From Orobanche coerulescens (Eukaryota > Streptophyta > Magnoliopsida > Lamiales > Orobanchaceae): 64,000 nt of DNA. The position numbers and the translations under genes are program-made. The first letter of the stretch is position 1, and each line of letters opens with the position of its first letter. The stretch covers positions 84,425,644-84,489,643 of the forward strand of contig CM065809.1 of NCBI GenBank assembly GCA_033398695.1, read 5' to 3'. The notes under the pieces are model-generated. The model saw only the letters and a program-made list of their open reading frames with translations, was not told the DNA's origin and made no database searches. Below, piece by piece: positions 9,372 to 20,789 of the stretch.

Positions 9372-12187
9372 ATGGCATCTTCTCAGACCTCTTCCATCTC
9401 TCCCAAGAAATCATCCAACATCATCGACGGACGAATCTTCTCTAGATCTGTTGTGCTTGAACGTGTTCATTCTGAAGTTGATGACGTCGAATCGATGGAA
9501 TTTGTCATCACGAGGATACATCAGCAAGGCCTTTATCGCCTTGGAAGTCACACCGCTGAACGTTTTGATGTTCACCTGGTTGAGGAATTCTACCTCAATG
9601 TTGCTGTTCGTTTCCTTTTGCTGGCTCAGGGAGGACATGTTGCGGACATCACTGCTGTCATTCGCGGAGTAGAGATCCGTGTTGACCAAGAGCTACATCA
9701 GAATATCTACAGGCTACCTGTTGAGGTCCTGACAATGGAAGACCTTGAGACCTTTGGGTCTCAAGAACTATTGACCGAATACTATGGGTTGTTCACCGGT
9801 TCAGCATCGGTTGAAACGGTTCACACCTCTTGCCACAAGAAAAAAATTTGTTTACCTTTTGTTTATTTACATGATTTCTGTTGCCGTGTTATTGAGAACA
9901 GAACAGGTGCATTCGAGATGTGCACCAATCTAAGGTTCAGGATGATGGTTGCAATTATAACCTGTGAGAAGGTCAACTGCTGTCAAATAATTCTCAAACG
10001 GTTGCAGGAAGAAGTTTCTAAGCCTGCCTCGCACAAGAAATCCTTTGGTTTGCTCTTGAATTACATTCTGACGAAATGCGGTGTTCATCAAGATGAAAGA
10101 GCAAAGAAGATCACTTCTCGGATTTATATGGGAAGCATCAGACCCACCGTTTTCAAGAAAGGACTCGTGATCGCAAACAGACCTTTCGTCCGAAAATTGC
10201 CCCTTTCTGCCAATCCAAGAGACGTATTTTCGAAGTCCCTGAGCGAGGAGACTTCAAGGAAGAGAAAAAGATCTCACAGCAAAACACCTGTTGCTGTGGA
10301 GAAGCTGACAAAGAAGCCAAGGAGGCTTTCAAAAGTTAAGGCTACAGAAACCTCCAGGGATGCCCCTTCAACGGTCCAACCTCTGAATCGACACCCCAAG
10401 GCGCAACCCCTGCAGAAGAGATGACTGCTACTGCCAAGACAGTAGATCCCGAGCCTTTGGCGGCTATGACGGATGCTCAGACATCTGCCAACTCTAAAGA
10501 CTCTGGCGAGTCGGCTGCCCACATGGAGCCAAAAGCTACTTCTCCTATTCGGGATTCCACACCCGATAAGGATCCATCTCCAATCAGGGTACCAACCCCT
10601 GTTCGGGATCTATCTCCGACATAGGAACCCATACCTGTCGTGGAACTCGTGCATACAACGGACCCAAGCGATGTATGCAGTCCCTCCCCAGACATAATTA
10701 TCAATAAGACTTTGCTCGCTGTGTAGATAGAGCAAGCTTATGATCGCTTTATACAATGGAAAGCCTACAGGATCACTCCATACAGCACCCTGCACAACTG
10801 GAGCGATTGGTGCGAAGAAGAACGATTTGTGTTGGAAGTGACAGACTCACTAGATGTTGAAGTCTTGATCCAATGGGACAACCTAATCTGCAAAGAGTTG
10901 ATCACGAGCCACCTGATGGACAAAGCAGATGCCCATCAGAAAGGAAAATCTAAATCCGGCGATCAAGCTCCCGAAAGTCCAAAATCAGATCCCGACTCAG
11001 ACGATGATGATGATGCCCTTCAGGCTGGTCTAAGAATGAGTCGCGAGGAATCTGAATCTCAGATGGGCGCAGGAACTTCTAGTCAAAACCAATCTCCTCC
11101 CCATCAACAAGACAATGTTCCTGACAACGAGGATTCAGTCCCTCATGTCATGGAGGAACACTCTGTTTCACAACAGGCACCTGAGCCTGTCGCAGAGGAA
11201 CAACCGGATACCCAACAGGCACCCGAGCCTGTCGTCACCCAAGCCGAAGAAGAACCCAACGCCATCCCGCGCGAGGAATCAGTCCCTCTGCAGGAGCAGG
11301 CGGAAGCTGAGAGACAGCAGGAGGAATCAGTCCCTTATATACCTTTGTCTTCAAAACCCACTGCCGAGCAAGAGAAATCATCAACCCTTGTTGCCGAGCC
11401 ACCCTCTGATGCTCCCGAAACCACAACTGTTCTGGAATCCGACGACGGTATAATACATGAGGATGTATAACTCAATTCACGTCCCAATGTGAACTTGAGA
11501 CGGTTGAATGGAGTTGAAGATTTCGCCCAACCAAATTCTCCAAGGACTGCCACAAGGAAAGAGCGATTACATGCTCTTGGCCTTCAAATAGTTTTCATCC
11601 AGGACGCCGTCAACGCCCTGTATTCTGTCGAAAAATCTCTTGATTGGATGCACCAATCATCCGTTGAAGAGATGACAGGTCTAAGGCACGAAGTTTCTCG
11701 AGTGGAAGAAGCCTTCAGAATATTGCCATCAGTCTTCAAGCAGGCCATAAGCCAATTGCAAGAACGACAGGAGCAGATTCTGAGATAAGAACAATCTATG
11801 CTACGCGTGTCCGAGGCCAAGACAGCATCCGCTATGATTGAATCCGGTTCCCAGCTTCGAGCCCACGACAAGAAAATTCAAGATATGTCGCAGGTGCTCA
11901 CCTCCCTCATTGAGAAAATGACAAGTTTTGAGACGAAACAGGATGCTACTATGCAAATCCTGGAACGCCTTGATGAGAAGGTGTCACACCTTGATGACGC
12001 CAAAAAGGGGGAAGAAGCAAGGGAAGCTGCAAGGAGATCTAGGCTTGAGCAAGAAAAAGAAATGCTAGCTCCTTTTGAAGACCGCATGACTGCTGATATA
12101 GCCCGTATTTCATCTCCAAACATTAGAATACAGGGAGATCACCTAGAATTCCAGGACCCTAAGTTTCCTTGGAAGAGACTCGTTTGA
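9372..12187 (+). pseudogene. third ORF (env-position protein) of the SIRE-like copia
   Basis: The N-terminal part (to 10424) has one open frame from the ATG at 9372. An earlier ATG at 9249 would add 41 mostly hydrophobic residues. It contains RGVEIRVDQELHQNIYRLP and further blocks that resemble the putative plant transposon protein domain (PF20167-like) found in plant LTR elements; this is recognition by eye only. At 10421-10424 the stop overlaps an ATG in another frame. That frame continues to 12187 with in-frame stops at 10622-10624, near 10723, at 11468-11470 and near 11786. The middle is acidic and Pro/Ser/Glu-rich. The end is a predicted coiled coil (about 11800-12060). SIRE elements carry an envelope-like ORF at this place with Pro-rich and coiled-coil parts, but I see no clear membrane anchor at the C-terminus. 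Confidence 0.65.
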
Positions 12188-12989
12188 AAGCCACAAGCTA
12201 TGAACCTCTCGGCCGACCGACAGCCTACTACATAAGAGATCAAGAACTGGAGGAGGAATGAACTGCTAAGATACTTTGTTGTTCTTATCAGGGAATCCTC
12301 ATTATTCAACAGATGCAGGACGATACAGGAAGCCGCAGAGGAGTTTAAGAAGAGGTTAGAGGATGGATCACTCCCGCTACATCAGCAGATGAAGTCTAAG
12401 CATAGACAAGGTGTTAGAGGATGGATCACTCTCACTACAGTAGCAGATGAAGTCTAAGCATAGATAATGTGACTTGGTTACCCATCCATAAGATTGGATC
12501 CTAGTCTTCAATAAGTCGTATGATGGACGAGCCTTATATCTGAATCGAGACAGGGACGCTCATCAGAACTGGTGGAAAAATACCAAGAATGACCCTAAAA
12601 GGCCGTTGAGACACTCAGATTATAGGAGTTAAATTCTTTGTATTATTTTTTTTGTAATTTTATTTTCAAAACAACAAAATATTGTACTCTTAGTTTCAAT
12701 ATCAATAAAATATTTGCATGTCTTGAAAGATTACAACTCGTAATCTACTTTGTTCTTGTATGTTTACAAACACTTAATTTATTCTTGTTGTATACAAGTA
12801 TGAAACTCATTTTAATACATAAGTTGTAAGAACTTGTATGCGTACAGTTCATAGTTTAAGTTGTATGTATCTAGAATACAATGTAAGACTGTGCCTGCGC
12901 GCCAATCATAAGTTTAAAGTTATAATACTGTTTTGATAAAAGCTGAACTTGCCTGCGAGCAATTCTTAGTATTAGACTAATTGCTGAAG
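12188..12989 (+). other. non-coding 3' part of the copia, with a 58-bp tandem duplication
   Basis: No supportable ORF is present. A 58-bp unit beginning GTTAGAGGATGGATCACT is duplicated in tandem at 12355-12412 and 12413-12470. From about 12600 the DNA is A/T-rich. The Athila element interrupts this region at 12995, and it resumes at 23228. Confidence 0.75.
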
Positions 12990-12994
12990 GCTAG

Positions 12995-13937
12995 TGTTAG
13001 GCTTATTTTTATGCGTTTATTTATCATTATTTTAGATCCATTTTAAGTCTAAATCTGCATAAATGAGCTTTTAATGCACTATTCTTATATGTTTTGCAGG
13101 AAATTAGAGTCCGGAAGCTCGAACGGCGAAAAACGGGCCAAAACGACAATTTTTAGCCTGGGGCCGCGGCACAATGAAAATGAGCCGCGGCACACGCACG
13201 ACACAGCAAGGCGCTGAAAATGATTTTTATGCTTTCTTTAATTCTTTTTGTATTTTTAATTTTAGCATGTCAGGCTAGAACCCTGTTCTAGGATTTTGAT
13301 GAAACCGAGATTTTGAGGAATTAACTTTCGATTTTGCATTATCAATATAATTCCATTTTCTATTGAGTTTTCCCCAATTGTTCTTAATGCTTTCAATTGT
13401 GTGGCCTATAATTGAATTGTTTTAATTACGCAACTCGAATCGGGAGAGGAGAGTTGGTAGGAAAAATTGGTGAGAACCGTTTTATCTTGTGAGATAGGAA
13501 TATACTCATAGGAATTACGTGGCCTGTCTGAAGATTCCGTGCTTTTTGCCTATTGTCGAATTAATTCACCTAGGAATAGAGTGTGTTATTCGCCTTAGAA
13601 AAATCTATTGACCTCGGGAGAGGCGGTAGAGTATTTTAGCAACCTTCGCCTTCAATAAATTGGGAAATCGTTAAATTCATATAATCGAGAGTAATTCGGA
13701 TAAACCGAGGTGGATTCACAATCCTAGATTAATTCCTTATTTGATTTTCTTTCTTCAAACAATCGATTTTACTATTTATTCTTTTTAATTGCACCTCTAA
13801 TTTCGATCGTTCAGATAAAATTAGAATACTCATAAATTGGTAGTTAGTAAGTCAGTCTTCATGGGAACGATATCTTACTTATCACTTTATTACTTGTTTA
13901 CGATAACGTGCACTTGCGTTCACAAAATTCGGCAACA
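12995..13937 (+). repeat. Athila copy 1, 5' LTR with internal deletion
   Basis: This LTR is 943 bp, against 1280 bp for the 3' LTR. The two align from TGTTAGG onward, but near 13200-13225 the 5' copy jumps from the block after CACACGCACGAC straight to TTTTTATGCTTTC. It lacks about 337 bp that span 22148-22505 in the 3' LTR. The missing part holds the TATA box (22381-22390) and two of the three palindrome pairs. The remaining palindrome pair has cores at 13164 and 13185. Confidence 0.93.
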
Positions 13938-13943
13938 AGTTTT

Positions 13944-13961
13944 TGGCGCCGTTGCCGGGGA
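13944..13961 (+). other. primer-binding site, tRNA-Asp(GUC)
   Basis: TGGCGCCGTTGCCGGGGA is the exact complement of the 3' end of plant tRNA-Asp including CCA. This primer is typical of Athila and related gypsy elements. It lies six bases after the LTR. Confidence 0.92.
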
Positions 13962-14073
13962 CTGATTATTTTACTAATATCGATTTCAGTATTTCTAGTC
14001 TTAATTTGAACATTATTTTATTTTTGTGTAATTTTATTTATTTGTTTTCCTTTCAGGAATTTCTGGTTAGTGC

Positions 14074-16601
14074 ATGAGAAAATTCGGTAATGAAGGCCTA
14101 CTGCCTTTGGATACTGAACTCGAGCGCACTCTTCGGAAAAACAAGAAGGAAAAGCGCAAGCTACCAGCAAAAGACACCATGGCCGATAACACGGAAAACC
14201 ACGGAGGAGACAACCCTATTCAGCAAGCTCAACTGGCATTAGCACTCCGTGATTATGCAATGCCACAAATCAATGTAAACTTTTCGGGGATTCGGCGTCC
14301 AACTATCCAAGCGAACAACTTCGAGATTAAGCCGACTATTATTCAGATGGTGCAAGCAAGCCAATTTTGTGGACTGGCAAACGATGATCCCAATGCACAC
14401 ATCGCTTCATTTCTCGAGATTTGTGACACCTTCAAGAATAATGGTGTCACCGATGATGCTATTCGTCTGCGGCTTTTCCCTTTCTCTCTAAGGGACAAAG
14501 CCAAATTTTAGTTGAATTCACTACCACCGGGCTCTATCACGACTTGGAAGGAATTAGCACAAGCCTTCCTGGCTAAGTTCTTTCCACCATCAAAGACAGC
14601 GAGACTTAGGAACGAGATAACCACCTTCGGGCAATTTGATATGGAGTCGCTTCACGAAGCTTGGGAGCGATACAAGGATTTATTACGGAGATGCCCACAC
14701 CATGGCTTACCGGATTGGCTACAAATCCAACCTTTTATAATGGATTGAGTGCTTCTACACGCACTCTTGTTGATGCAGCCGCTGGAGGAGCGTTAATGGT
14801 AAAGACTATGGCGGAAGCTCATTCTCTATTGGAGGCAACGGCTGCAAATGTTTATCAGTGGCCTTCCGAACAAGTAATCCCGAAGCGAGTTATGGGAGTT
14901 TCCGACAACGATCCGATCTCTACACTATCAGCACAAGTCGCAGCGCTGACTCGGCAATTGCAAGCTTTTTCATATGCTCCTACCTCCGTTACCACGGAAT
15001 CATGTAATTGGTGCAACGGTTCTCATCCTAGCGTGGAGTGCCAAGTCGGAAATCCTTTCGAGCAACCTCCAATGGAACAGGCTCAGTTTGTGGGGAACGG
15101 GAACCGGCAAAATAATTCGTATTCCAACACATACAATCAAGGGTGGCGAAATCACCCAAATTTTTCATGGAAGATCGGGCAAGCTTTAAAACCTCCACAA
15201 GCTCAATTTGCGCAGCCCCCACAGTAGCCCCCTCAACTACCAAAAGTATCCTTGGAAGATGCTCTTGCTCAAATGGTGGCTAATACGAGCCAATTCATGA
15301 CCCGCACTGAGACTACCTTACAAAATTATTCCGCCTCCATCCGAAACTTGGAAGTACAAATGGGGCAGATTGCAAGTCTATTGTCCTCTAGACCTCAAGG
15401 TGTATTACCCAGCGCCACCGAAATGAACCCCAGGGAAAACGTGCAAGCAATCGAGCTACGAAGTGGAAAGGAGCTGAAAGTGCAGCCTACCAACAACAAG
15501 GACAAAATCGACTATAGTGAGAAAGAAAAGGACGAGGCGCCCAAGCCAAAGGCAGTGTCGACTACTCATCCCACTCCACAAATTCCATTCCCACAACGTC
15601 TGCAAAAGCAAAAATTGGATAAGCAATTCTCTAAGTTTCTTGACGTCTTCAAGAAACTACATATCAACATTCCATTTGCCAACGCCTTGGAACAGATGCC
15701 GAGTTATGTGAAGTTCATGAAAGAAATCTTATCAAACAAAAGAAAGCTCGAGGAGTATGAGACAGTAGCATTGACGGAGGAGTGCAGTGCTATTCTACAG
15801 AAGAAGCTCCCACCTAAATTGAGGGATCCCGGAAGCTTTACTATTCCATGCACCATTGGGAATTCGTCCTTTGAAAGAGCTTTATGTGATCTCGGAGCCA
15901 GCATAAACCTTATGCCTCTTTCTATTTTTAAGAAGCTGGATATTGGGGAAGCCAAGCCGACGCCGGTCTCTTTGCAATTAGCAGATAGATCTATCAAATA
16001 TCCGAGGGGAGTAATAGAGGACGTCTTAGTTAAGGTCGATAAATTCATCTTTCCGGCCGATTTCATTGTGCTCGACATGGAGGAGGACGATGACATCCCA
16101 ATTATCTTGGGAAGACCATTTTTGGCAACCGGCCGAACTTTGATCGATGTGGAAAAAGGAAAGCTTACTCTACGAGTTCAAGAGGAGCAAGTAACGTTCA
16201 ATATCTTTCGATCCTTAAAATATCCTAGTGATGCTGAAAATTGTTTCCAAGTTGACGTCATTAACTCGTGTGTAAGTAGAGCCTTTCGAGAGAATTATCC
16301 ATTCGATCCACTGGAGTCCATTTTAATTGGGTCTGCTTCCGAATTAAATTCAGATCATGTAGCCTATGTACGACACATGAATGCTTCCCCACCATTTTTC
16401 ATTCATCGACCATGTGAGGAGCTCGGAAGCTCACCAACTCGACCCATCCCATCAATCGAGAAACCCCCAAAGCTGGAGCTCAAGCAGCTGCCGACTCATT
16501 TAAAATATGCATTTTTGGGACCCGGCGATTCCTTTCCAGTCATTCTTTCGGCCACTTTAGCGGGGGATCAAGAGGAGAAATTATTGAGGGTTCTGAGGTA
16601 G
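14074..16601 (+). pseudogene. Athila gag-protease region, copy 1
   Basis: The ATG at 14074 opens MRKFGNEGLLPLDTELERTL, the Athila Gag start. The capsid block (FEIKPTIIQMVQAS; LRLFPFSLRDKA) follows, then a CNWCNGSHPSVEC zinc-binding patch (about 15004-15042). The aspartic protease motif CDLGASINLMP is near 15885-15920, and ILGRPFLATGR follows. Lesions relative to copy 2: TAG at 14509-14511 (Trp there), a one-base frameshift near 14730, TAG at 15225-15227 (Gln there) and TAG at 16599-16601 (Glu there). Gag-PR would build and mature the particle. This copy cannot make it intact. Confidence 0.92.
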
Positions 16602-19372
16602 CACAAATCTGCCCTTGGATGGTCTATTGCGGATATTAAGGGAATCAGCCCGTCCATTTGCATGCACAAAATTTTGATGGAGGAAGACTACAAACCATCT
16701 GTGGAGCATCAATGCCGTTTAAATCCAAATATGAAAGAGGTGGTAAAAGTCGAGGTTTTAAAACTCCTCGACGCAGGTATGATCTTTCCTATTTCTGATA
16801 GTAAGTGGGTAAGTCCGGTCCAAGTTGTGTCCAAGAAGGGTGGGATAACGGTTATTTAAAATGATAATAATGAATTAATTCCCACTAGGATTGTCACGGG
16901 GTGGCGTATGTGCATAATTATAGGAAATTAAATAAAGCCACTAGAAAAGACCATTTCCCTTTACCTTTTATTGATCAAATGTTAGATAGATTAGCCGGAC
17001 ACGATTTCTATTGCTTTCTTGATGGTTATTCTGGGTATAATCAGATTTATATAGCCCCAGAAGACCAAGAAAAGACGATGTTTACATGTCCTTATGGCAT
17101 TTTCGCTTATAGGCGCATGCCGTTTGGTTTATGTAATGCGCCGGCCACTTTTCAACAGTGTATGATGGCTATTTTTTCTGACATGGTAGAGCATTGCATT
17201 GAGATTTTTATGGATGATTTTTCTGTTTTCGGTGATTCGTTTGATTTGTGTTTGCAGAATTTGCAGAAAGTCCTAAAAAGATGCGAAGTAACAAATTTGG
17301 TCTTGAACTGGGAGAAGTGCCATTTTATGGTCCAGGAGGGCATTGTACTTGTCCACTGAATATCCTCACATGGGGTTGAAGTCGACAGGGTAAAAATTGA
17401 AACAATTGAGAAGATGCCTCTGCCTACTTCGGTAAAAGGGATAAGGAGCTTTTTGAGACACGCCGGTTTTTACCGCCGGTTTATTAAGGATTTTTCAAAG
17501 ATCACGAAGCCGTTGTGCAATTTTCTCATGAAGGATGTTCCGTTTAATTTTGACGAGTCGTGTACAGAAAGTTTCGATCTATTGAAGAAAGCTCTAAGCA
17601 CCGCTCCGGTAATAGTCGCTCCAGACTGGGACCTTCCGTTCGAGTTGATGTGTGATGCTAGTGATTTTGCCATTGGGGCTGTTTTAGGACAGAGGCGAGG
17701 GAAAGTGTTCCACGTCGTGTATTATGCAAGACGAACTCTTGACGACGCCCAAAGAAATTATGCCACAACGGAAAAGGAATTGCTAGCGGTAATCTTTGCT
17801 TTTGATAAATTTCGGGCGTATTTGTTGGGGACGAAAGTAGTGGTGTGGACCGACCATTCGGCAATCAAATACCTTTTGGAGAAGAAGGATGCTAAACCAA
17901 TTTTGATTAGGTGGGTGCTTCTCCTTCAAGAATTCAACTTATAAATTCGCGACAAAAAGGGGACTGAGAATGTTATTGCCGATCACCTTTCACGGTTAGA
18001 GAGTCCCCTTGAGAAGGGAGAAAGTCATCCACAAATCATGGAAACCTTTCCCGATGAACAACTCTACAAGTTGGGTTCGCAACACGCGCCTTGGTATGCT
18101 GATCTAGTGAACTATTTGGCGAGCAAAACAATTCCGAATGACCTCTCACGCCATCAGAAGAAGAAGCTGATTTCAGACGCTAAGTATTACTTGTGGGACG
18201 ATCCTTTTCTGTTTAAAAGATGCCTTGATCAAATCATTCGCAGATGTGTTTTGGATGAGGAAATCCACAGTGTGCTGAATCATTGTCATGCATCACCCTA
18301 CGGTGGGCATTTTAGCGGAAATAGAACAGTGGCAAAGGTCTTACAATCGGGGTTCTATTGGCCGTCATTATTCAAAGATGCTCACTCCTTTGTGTCCACG
18401 TGTGATCGGTGTCAACGGACGGGAAACATCTCAAAACGACATGAAATGCCGTTGAACACCATACTTGAGGTTGAATTGTTCGACGTATAGGGGATCGACT
18501 TCATGGGTCCATTTCCTCCATCAAATAAGAATCTCTATATTCTGGTAGCAGTGGACTACGTCTCAAAGTGGGTCGAAGCGGTGGCACTACCAACGAATGG
18601 GTCCAATGTCGTAATCAAATTTATAAAAAAATATATTTTCACGCATTTTGGGACTCCACGTGCTATTGTCAGTTATGGTGGTTCACACTTCGATAACAAA
18701 TTCCTTGATGCGGTCTTGAGAAAATACGGAGTCACTCATCGTGTTGCTACAGCCTACCATCCCCAGACAAGCGGTCAAGTCGAGATATCAAATCGAGAGC
18801 TAAAGTGAATCTTAGAAAAAACAGTCAGCTCGTCTCGAAAAGACTGGTCCTTTAAACTCGATGATGTACTTTGGGCATACCGTACTGCGTATAAAACACC
18901 TATCGGGACGTCGCCTTACAGATTGGTTTATGGTAAAAGTTGTCATTTGCCCGTAGAGATGGAACATCGTTCTTACTGGTCGATGAAGAAATTAAATTTT
19001 GATCTTAAATCTACTGGTGAAAAGCGTTGTTTGCAGCTGAATGAGCTGGAGGAAATTGGCCACGATGCGTACGAAAATGCGAAGCTTTATAAGGAGCGGA
19101 CAAAGATTTGGCATGATAAGCACATCACACAGCGAGAGTTCGTCCCGGGTCAAGAGGTGTTGTTGTTTAATTCTCGCTTAAGGTTATTCCCTGGGGAATT
19201 GCGTTCACAATGGTCGGGACCATTTACAGTAGTTCAAGTATTTCCACACGGAGCAGTTGAAGTACAAAAAGATGACCGTAAATTTAAAGTTAATGGGAAG
19301 CGGTTGAAGGCCTACTTGGGTAATCCAATAGACGCGCAGAAGACGAGCGTCGTCTTATCCACCGCCGGATGA
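16602..19372 (+). pseudogene. Athila RT-RNase H-integrase region, copy 1
   Basis: Reverse transcriptase shows SDSKWVSPVQVV, then FLDGYSGYNQ, MPFGLCNAPATFQ and the FMDD catalytic motif (17207-17218). RNase H has [15 protein letters not shown] and [16 protein letters not shown]. Integrase has the HHCC finger ([13 protein letters not shown] to CDRCQ) and [10 protein letters not shown]. Lesions: TAA at 16857-16859, a one-base deletion near 16913, TGA at 17357-17359, TAA at 17942-17944, TAG at 18488-18490 and TGA at 18806-18808. The second integrase catalytic Asp is Tyr here (IVSYGGSHF), whereas copy 2 has ISDGGSHF. The pol domains are otherwise collinear with copy 2 to the shared C-terminus near 19372. 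Confidence 0.92.
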
Positions 19373-19580
19373 ATGCTAGAAAAGTCCGGCTGAAGACTAT
19401 AAACTTAGCGCTTCTCGGGAGGCAACCCGAGTATTAGTTGTAGATTTTTGTTTTTCAGTGTTTTCTTGCATTTTAGAATTTTTATTTTTTGTCATTTTTG
19501 CTTTGATATGCTTATCTCTCGCGTTCTAAGTGTTTTCCTTTGAAAATTCTGTGCAAAAATCACCCCAGGGGAAAATTCAG
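19373..19580 (+). other. post-pol leader with gene-junction box
   Basis: This non-coding sequence directly after pol contains CTCGGGAGGCAACCCGAG, an inverted-repeat-like box present in copy 2 as CTCGGGAGGCAACCCAAG. The box is also seen as a relic on the minus strand near 52231-52252. Confidence 0.6.
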
Positions 19581-19581
19581 C

Positions 19582-19920
19582 AATGGGCCGCAGCACAATG
19601 ATAGTGAGCCGCGGCACACACAAGTTGACACAAAAAGGCCAACCGAACTGTACTCTGTGCCGCGGCACGACCTTACTAAGTCGCGGCACACCTGGTCCCT
19701 GAACCGCGGCACATATGCACTGATCCGCGGCACGCCAATTGCCCCAGAAATGCCCAAGAAGCTGAACTCCGTTCCGCGGCACGGAACAAATGAGCCGCGG
19801 CACACTTACAAATGAGCCGCGGCACGCGTATATTGAGCCGCGGCACGCAGAAACATAAAAGAAACGCCCAGGCAGGCTGTACTCTGGGCCGCGGCTCACT
19901 TAAGCTGTGCCGCGACCCCT
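19582..19920 (+). repeat. palindrome ladder: 12 GTGCCGCGGCAC-like sites
   Basis: Core CCGCGG (or a one-base variant) starts at 19588, 19609, 19660, 19681, 19704, 19725, 19774, 19795, 19817, 19838, 19889 and 19910. The steps are 21, 51, 21, 23, 21, 49, 21, 22, 21, 51 and 21 bp, so the sites fall into groups of 2-4-4-2. The full consensus GAGCCGCGGCACAC includes the perfect 12-bp palindrome GTGCCGCGGCAC at 19657-19668. The spacers are non-repetitive. The same ladder with almost the same steps is found in copy 2 at 63676-64000. Confidence 0.95.
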
Positions 19921-19929
19921 GTTGCGAAT

Positions 19930-20500
19930 TTGGAACGCCCAGCATTCTTTCATATACTTGATCGGCCGACACCAGGTAAGTTTTCTTCCCTTTCTTCGCA
20001 CAGCGCTCGGCCATATCCTATTCACACTTCTTCTTCTTACCTTCTTCCATACAAAGCAAGGTAATTCTCAACTCTTAATCTTAATTGCTACATGGTTTGA
20101 AAAGTAAGGTATTGTCCTTCATTCAATATTGGATATGTTTAGTTCTACCAAGGTTGAGTTGGGATATGAAATTATTGATTGATTATTGATGGTATTTGTT
20201 GATTATGAATGAATTGTTGATGTTATTTGTCGTTTATCATGACTATCGATTTATGTTGTTATTTTTGGGGATTGAGTTAAACCATTGTCAGTTTTATTCT
20301 TCATTTAAACCCATGCATGCTAAGTGTTTGTTAAAATGCGCCAATGAAATTTTTTGAGCCAAACGTTTTTAAAACTATATGCAACGAATTATTTTATCGG
20401 ATTACATTGTACCCCAACCCTTACATCATGTTTAAACTTGAGAGCTCATCCTTAATTTCCTCTTTGATGATGCAAGCTCATTCATTCACGTTCCGCATGG
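19930..20500 (+). other. Athila post-pol non-coding stretch
   Basis: This stretch is A/T-rich with short pyrimidine-rich runs. I see no coding signal or repeat beyond the ladder upstream. Confidence 0.6.
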
Positions 20501-20508
20501 TGTAGTCG

Positions 20509-20694
20509 ATGAGAGAGCAGGCACGCCGGGCCAATCGACTTGAGGAGAGGCACTTGGCGGCGAGGGATGCGTACCATCAGGAATACCTTTCTGCGTGGAC
20601 AAGCCATATTCTGCACCCGGACGGGCCATTCATTCCACCAGTTAGGCCATCCACACCACCCTTCTCGCCGGACGAGGCCGGCACCAGTTCATGA
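20509..20694 (+). CDS. small ORF in the Athila 3' region, unrecognised
   Basis: A 61-codon frame starts with ATG at 20509. It encodes a basic, Arg/Glu-rich helix-like N-terminus and a Pro-rich end (PFIPPVRPSTPPFSPDEAG). Athila elements often carry a degenerate third ORF between pol and the 3' LTR, and this could be a scrap of one. It could also be chance. No domain is recognisable. Confidence 0.25.
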   Translation: MREQARRANRLEERHLAARDAYHQEYLSAWTSHILHPDGPFIPPVRPSTPPFSPDEAGTSS

Positions 20695-20771
20695 GCGGAC
20701 ATTAGGGGAGTACTTAACCTTTTCTTTTATTGCATATTATTATCTGTGTCCATTGAGGTCAATGTACGTCC

Positions 20772-20785
20772 TAAGTTTGGGGGGG
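20772..20785 (+). other. internal polypurine-like tract
   Basis: TAAGTTTGGGGGGG resembles the true 3' polypurine tract of the element (AAGTTTGGGGG at 21933-21943). It lies about 1.17 kb upstream of the 3' LTR and may prime an additional plus-strand start. Confidence 0.5.
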
Positions 20786-20789
20786 TTTA

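Noticed and set aside
13944..13961. Possible tRNA-Asp gene near the Athila LTR
   Set aside because: Only the 18-base complement of the tRNA 3' end is present. It is the primer-binding site, and the same applies to the Met-type sites.
19492..19899. Long frames on both strands across the Athila palindrome ladder
   Set aside because: The palindromes lack stop codons in several frames and give repetitive Arg/Gly/Pro/His peptides. This is a side effect of the repeat, not a gene.
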